The translations under genes and the position numbers were made by a program. Below are positions 62,201-64,000 of a stretch of 64,000 nucleotides of DNA, in pieces. Numbering within the stretch: the first letter of the stretch is position 1; each line of letters begins with the position of its first letter. Source of the stretch: Tannerellaceae bacterium (lineage in GTDB: Bacteria; Bacteroidota; Bacteroidia; Bacteroidales; Tannerellaceae). The notes beneath the pieces were generated by a model. It did no database searches. It was not told the DNA's origin and was given only the letters and a program-made list of their open reading frames with translations. The stretch lies in the NCBI GenBank assembly GCA_031270665.1, contig JAISXD010000079.1:37863-101862 (forward strand), in the 5' to 3' direction.

Positions 62201-62431
62201 CCATCCATACGCATCCTGCAAGAGTTGCACGTAACCGGATTTTTTCCCCGACGACAAATGATAAAGTTCTTCTATGATACGCCCCTTCATCTCGTCGGTA
62301 GCCTTATTGGTAAAGGTAACGGCCAGAATCCGGCGGTAAGCCGTTTCTTTGGAAAACAGCAATTTCAGGTATTCGCCCGTCAGCTTATAGGTTTTCCCCG
62401 CCCCGGCGGAAGCTCTGTATACGGTCAGCAT
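59234..62431 (-). CDS. RecB/AddA-like UvrD helicase with C-terminal nuclease domain
   Basis: A 1065-residue superfamily 1 helicase. Motifs: Walker A RASAGAGKTYKL (I), LAVTFTNKATDEMKG (Ia), YMIDEFQDTSRMQW (II, DEFQDT), LVGDVKQSIYRFRNSD (III), RILTVHKSKGLGFRAVIIP (V), LYVAFTRAKEELIVF (VI). The last ~150 residues have a PD-(D/E)xK nuclease pattern (RPDRVMLTGNHAVIVDYKFG). This is the AddA/RecB role in double-strand-break end resection. An AddB/RecC partner gene is not next to it here; a SUI1 gene (4 bases) precedes it and psd follows. Helicase-nuclease identity is firm; partner unknown. Confidence 0.93.
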   Translation of the reverse strand: MLTVYRASAGAGKTYKLTGEYLKLLFSKETAYRRILAVTFTNKATDEMKGRIIEELYHLSSGKKSGYVQLLQDAYGWDEALIREKAKKILITVLHDYASFNVSTIDRFFQQTMRAFTREIGLQGGYGIEMDQELVLTEAVDNLLSGLDKPESRELLGWLLRFAGDKIESGGEWSLHRDIMGLGREVFKESYKACGDEVNKDIADKQALEDYKNELYAIIRSAENEIKRIGEKGMAVLRKYALQPADFRGGNNSPLKHFEKYAAGGMKEPTATFINLADRVEACYTKTTPGGKVQIIACAFEDGLNQCIKEAVSFFNGLTAYHTAKEIVRFYYALGILNDVSAQIAAYREEKNILLIADTTELLNRVIDGSDTPFVYEKTGTHIDHYMIDEFQDTSRMQWNNFRPLIQESLAHNNANLLVGDVKQSIYRFRNSDWKLLDEQVAKDFPREQVREETLADNWRSFRHIVEFNNALFDTLPGILQLIYNETLAASSLPEEAQGVLRQKIMSAYAGSRQLIPPAFQDKDGHVRIEFLPDGEDAGWKEEALLRLPGTLEQLQDNGYALKDIAILTRTNLEAALVADTLLTYKDEHPSGRYRYDVISDEALFVNSSQAVRFMVALLRHLKNPGEPAVKRLAIFSWLMLAGRIHETAFATEFPPFIQKELHALSHRSLYEQTEGLFRLFAAYFPANEQAFIQAFFDMALEYAHKESAGLNRFLAWWDETGCRRAIATPDGQNAVRILTVHKSKGLGFRAVIIPFSDWEIDHKPTRQVVLWCKPREAPFNKLHLTPVRYGQKLAKTIFAGDYFEERLHACIDNLNTLYVAFTRAKEELIVFAPRPQKIHAQTGKTEKAGSVASLLWEGLYESEYFSFDTEAGLFELGSPCLSSGSEKKKQTEEISMGTLFSVSPDERLQLRLHGKNFFFDNPQRRYGTLMHEVLSSVHTREDVAPAVDRYLQEGVINREEASALSGRLSDLLALPGVSSWYDGSSRVLNEVEILSREGKNKRPDRVMLTGNHAVIVDYKFGEKQDKRHHYQVKNYMNLVRRMGYENVEGFLWYVELDKIEAVNG

Positions 62432-62434
62432 AGG

Positions 62435-62782
62435 TCAGACGATACGGCTTTTCGTATATCCTTCTTTCTGTAATATTTCCAGCACTTTCGTGCGCAGGTC
62501 TCCCTGTACAATGATTTCGCCTTCCTTGGCCGACCCTCCTACGCCGCACTTTACTTTCAGGTATTTTCCCAAAGCCGCCAGATCGCCGGCCGTACCGCAA
62601 AAACCGGTGACAAGGGTAACGGCTTTCCCCCCGCGGTTACGCTTATCCAGGGAAATACGCAGGAGTTGCTTCTCTTTCGGGAGGGTATCTTCCGCCGCTT
62701 CACCCTCCCCCGTATTGTATTGAAATGCGGGATTGGTAGAATACATAACTCCCAGCCTGTCTTTCCAGTCATTCTTTTTCAT
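62435..62782 (-). CDS. SUI1/YciH-family translation initiation-like protein
   Basis: A 115-residue protein from MKKNDWKDRLGVMYSTNPAF (62782); a longer frame to 62938 runs into the upstream gene in another frame and is rejected. The SUI1 (eIF1) fold is visible: LRISLDKRNRGGKAVTLVTG, LAALGKYLKVKCGVGGSAKE and IIVQGDLRTKVLEILQKEGY. Bacterial relatives may monitor start-codon selection. It lies between a small lipoprotein gene (4 bases) and the helicase gene, in one transcript. Confidence 0.92.
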   Translation of the reverse strand: MKKNDWKDRLGVMYSTNPAFQYNTGEGEAAEDTLPKEKQLLRISLDKRNRGGKAVTLVTGFCGTAGDLAALGKYLKVKCGVGGSAKEGEIIVQGDLRTKVLEILQKEGYTKSRIV

Positions 62783-62786
62783 ACGA

Positions 62787-63236
62787 TTAAAAATTATAAT
62801 TGGAATAAACAACGGGAATATCATTATTCTCTTCATGAAAACGCAACGTTGATACGTAGGAGAACAATTCCTCTTCATCTTCAAAAAAAACATAACCGCC
62901 CCCGGCATATTCGGCAACGAGGTCTGAGCCTTCTCCACCCTTCAGGATGAAATGGTTTCCCGAACAGTCAAAAGCCCAGTACAAAACGCCGCCGCTTCCC
63001 AGCATCATGTTGGTGACGAATAGATTCTTCTCTTTGTATTTGACGAGCCAGATGACGCCAAAATAATTCCCCGTCCGGTCTGTTTCGGCCTTTTCTATCA
63101 ATGCCTTGAGCCACGGAAGATTCTCCTGAGGCTGGCGAACGCCGCACGCAACGCAATCGTCATCGACATCAACACCCTCTTTTGGAGCGCACGCGGCCAT
63201 GCAAAGGAGTAATACGAAAATATACAAGTGTTTCAT
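62787..63236 (-). CDS. Small lipoprotein of unknown function
   Basis: A 149-residue lipoprotein: signal KHLYIFVLLLCMAAC with lipobox at about residue 16. The mature part has a CxxC-like pair just after the acidic start (DDDCVACGVRQP) and then alternating beta-strand-like segments (YFGVIWLVKYKEKNLFVTNM, NHFILKGGEGSDLVAEYAGG). I recognise no family. It follows a tiny gene by 8 bases and precedes the SUI1 gene by 4, so it belongs to that unit. It probably faces the periplasm. Confidence 0.75.
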   Translation of the reverse strand: MKHLYIFVLLLCMAACAPKEGVDVDDDCVACGVRQPQENLPWLKALIEKAETDRTGNYFGVIWLVKYKEKNLFVTNMMLGSGGVLYWAFDCSGNHFILKGGEGSDLVAEYAGGGYVFFEDEEELFSYVSTLRFHEENNDIPVVYSNYNF

Positions 63237-63244
63237 CGCTATTA

Positions 63245-63475
63245 TTATTTAATGAGTTGATAAGATAAATCGCCTATGGTCTTTACAGATGGCCCACCGG
63301 CCATGCCCGAACGAAGGATTGCATTTTCCTTCATAGCCGGAAACGGGGTTTTGCAATATTTCCCCGTGAACTTCTTTTCCCCTTGCAAATGCGGGAGCCA
63401 TCGCAATATGCCGCCTCGCGTGGCCAGTTGCGGAAAGGATTTCCCTAAAGAGATATGCGGTTTGTCTTTTTCCAT
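63245..63475 (-). CDS. Short hypothetical protein
   Basis: A 76-residue frame, MEKDKPHISLGKSFPQLATR at the start and LSYQLIK at the end. It is basic, with Gly/Pro and no hydrophobic segment; no family is recalled. Support comes from context: a perfect -7 box (TATATTTG, minus strand, 63496-63503) lies 21 bases upstream of its ATG, and it ends 8 bases before the lipoprotein gene. It could instead be an untranslated leader of that operon. Confidence 0.45.
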   Translation of the reverse strand: MEKDKPHISLGKSFPQLATRGGILRWLPHLQGEKKFTGKYCKTPFPAMKENAILRSGMAGGPSVKTIGDLSYQLIK

Positions 63476-63495
63476 GACCGTTATGGCATTTGCTT

Positions 63496-63503
63496 CAAAT
63501 ATA
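63496..63503 (-). promoter_or_regulatory. -7 promoter box of the lipoprotein-SUI1-helicase unit
   Basis: TATATTTG on the minus strand matches TAnnTTTG. The gap from 63504 to 63655 shows nothing else. Confidence 0.45.
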
Positions 63504-63655
63504 GGGATTTTTTTTAAATTCCCCCATTTATTTTCCCGGCTTTGTTCATTAGGTCGGGAGTTCAGAAGACCTTTCAGCCGGGGAGAGAGGGATTTATCCC
63601 ATAAAAAAACATGCTATAGCGTAATGGCTTAAAACTGTTGTGCGCCCGTACATAT

Positions 63656-64000
63656 TTAATTGTGATATTTTTCTGCGAACGAAATAATATTATTTTTTTC
63701 GAACCAATGTTCCTTGGTTAACTTTATGTTTTTGTAATACTCCACAACGGGCGGATACCGGTCTTCATACATAATCCATGCCATCGCAACCAGCGTAGCC
63801 TGGCTATACGACTGCTTTTTTTTATGTTTCTGCAGCAGCAGGGTCACCGTGTGCCTTTTTTGTATACTATCCATCGAATGAAGTATCGCATCGCGGATAA
63901 ACCAGACTTCGAGCACTTTCAACTGAGTATCGAAATCCGTCTGCCCATAACAGTTAAGACTGACGACGGCATAATACGAGATGAGCGCTTGTACACGATC
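63656..64000 (-). CDS. Hypothetical protein, partial at right edge
   Basis: The frame is open from 64000 (beginning DRVQALISYYAVVSLNCYGQ) down to a stop at 63656, so at least 114 residues of a larger protein are present and the N-terminus is missing. The visible part is helical and charged: FIRDAILHSMDSIQKRHTVT, KHKKKQSYSQATLVAMAWIM, ending FAEKYHN. I do not recognise a family; no function is proposed. A shorter start at a TTG (63922) is possible but the upstream frame is open. Confidence 0.6.
   Translation of the reverse strand, partial: DRVQALISYYAVVSLNCYGQTDFDTQLKVLEVWFIRDAILHSMDSIQKRHTVTLLLQKHKKKQSYSQATLVAMAWIMYEDRYPPVVEYYKNIKLTKEHWFEKNNIISFAEKYHN

Overview
The window looks like the chromosome of a Bacteroidales bacterium, most likely from the Parabacteroides/Tannerella side of the order. 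The evidence is two SusC/SusD pairs, a FecR anti-sigma and ECF sigma factor pair beside one of them, many SPII lipoproteins, DUF2007, DUF3836 and DUF4834 proteins, a Bacteroidetes-type PEP/pyruvate-binding protein, and -7 boxes of the form TAnnTTTG in front of many genes instead of Shine-Dalgarno/sigma70 signals. The species cannot be fixed from the sequence alone. I saw no rRNA, tRNA or CRISPR array.

Layout. 1-9.9 kb is mostly housekeeping: a PEP/pyruvate-binding protein cut by the left edge, NADP-type gdhA, lepA, cobT-cobS, and a MurU-like nucleotidyltransferase with an AmgK-RapZ fusion kinase (cell-wall sugar recycling). 9.93-11.17 kb is a small AT-rich cassette between two perfect 40-bp direct repeats. 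It holds two double-glycine-leader peptide genes and a small membrane protein, and is the best candidate in the window for an undescribed system (a possible two-peptide bacteriocin with immunity protein). 11.2-13.3 kb has a second gdhA and two small membrane proteins. 13.4-27.6 kb is an all-minus-strand sugar utilisation block: TonB receptor, LuxR regulator, hemerythrin/ScdA-like protein, TIM-barrel isomerase, two Gfo/Idh/MocA dehydrogenases, a tetraheme cytochrome fused to an FGE-like (SUMF1) domain, and SusD/SusC. It reads like an oxidative (keto-sugar type) glycan pathway in the periplasm.

27.6-28.5 kb is a long intergenic region with a 100-bp near-palindrome. 28.5-41.3 kb returns to core genes: esterase lipoprotein, purN, acpP-fabF-rnc, DUF3836, TrpB2, an outer-membrane barrel, a thioredoxin-fold lipoprotein without redox cysteines, pnp and class I fumarase. 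An ISAs1-type transposase remnant lies at 41.4 kb. 41.65-54.1 kb is a rhamnoside-directed polysaccharide utilisation locus: ECF sigma, FecR, SusC (with STN domain), SusD, a decayed GH78 pseudogene, an SGNH esterase and an intact GH78 rhamnosidase. A beta-propeller lipoprotein pseudogene follows.

54.9-64 kb is housekeeping again: YraN, a small basic protein, a TadA-type deaminase, DUF4834, a GC-rich MFS exporter, pssA and psd (phosphatidylethanolamine synthesis), a RecB/AddA-like helicase-nuclease, a SUI1 protein, two small proteins, and a gene cut by the right edge.
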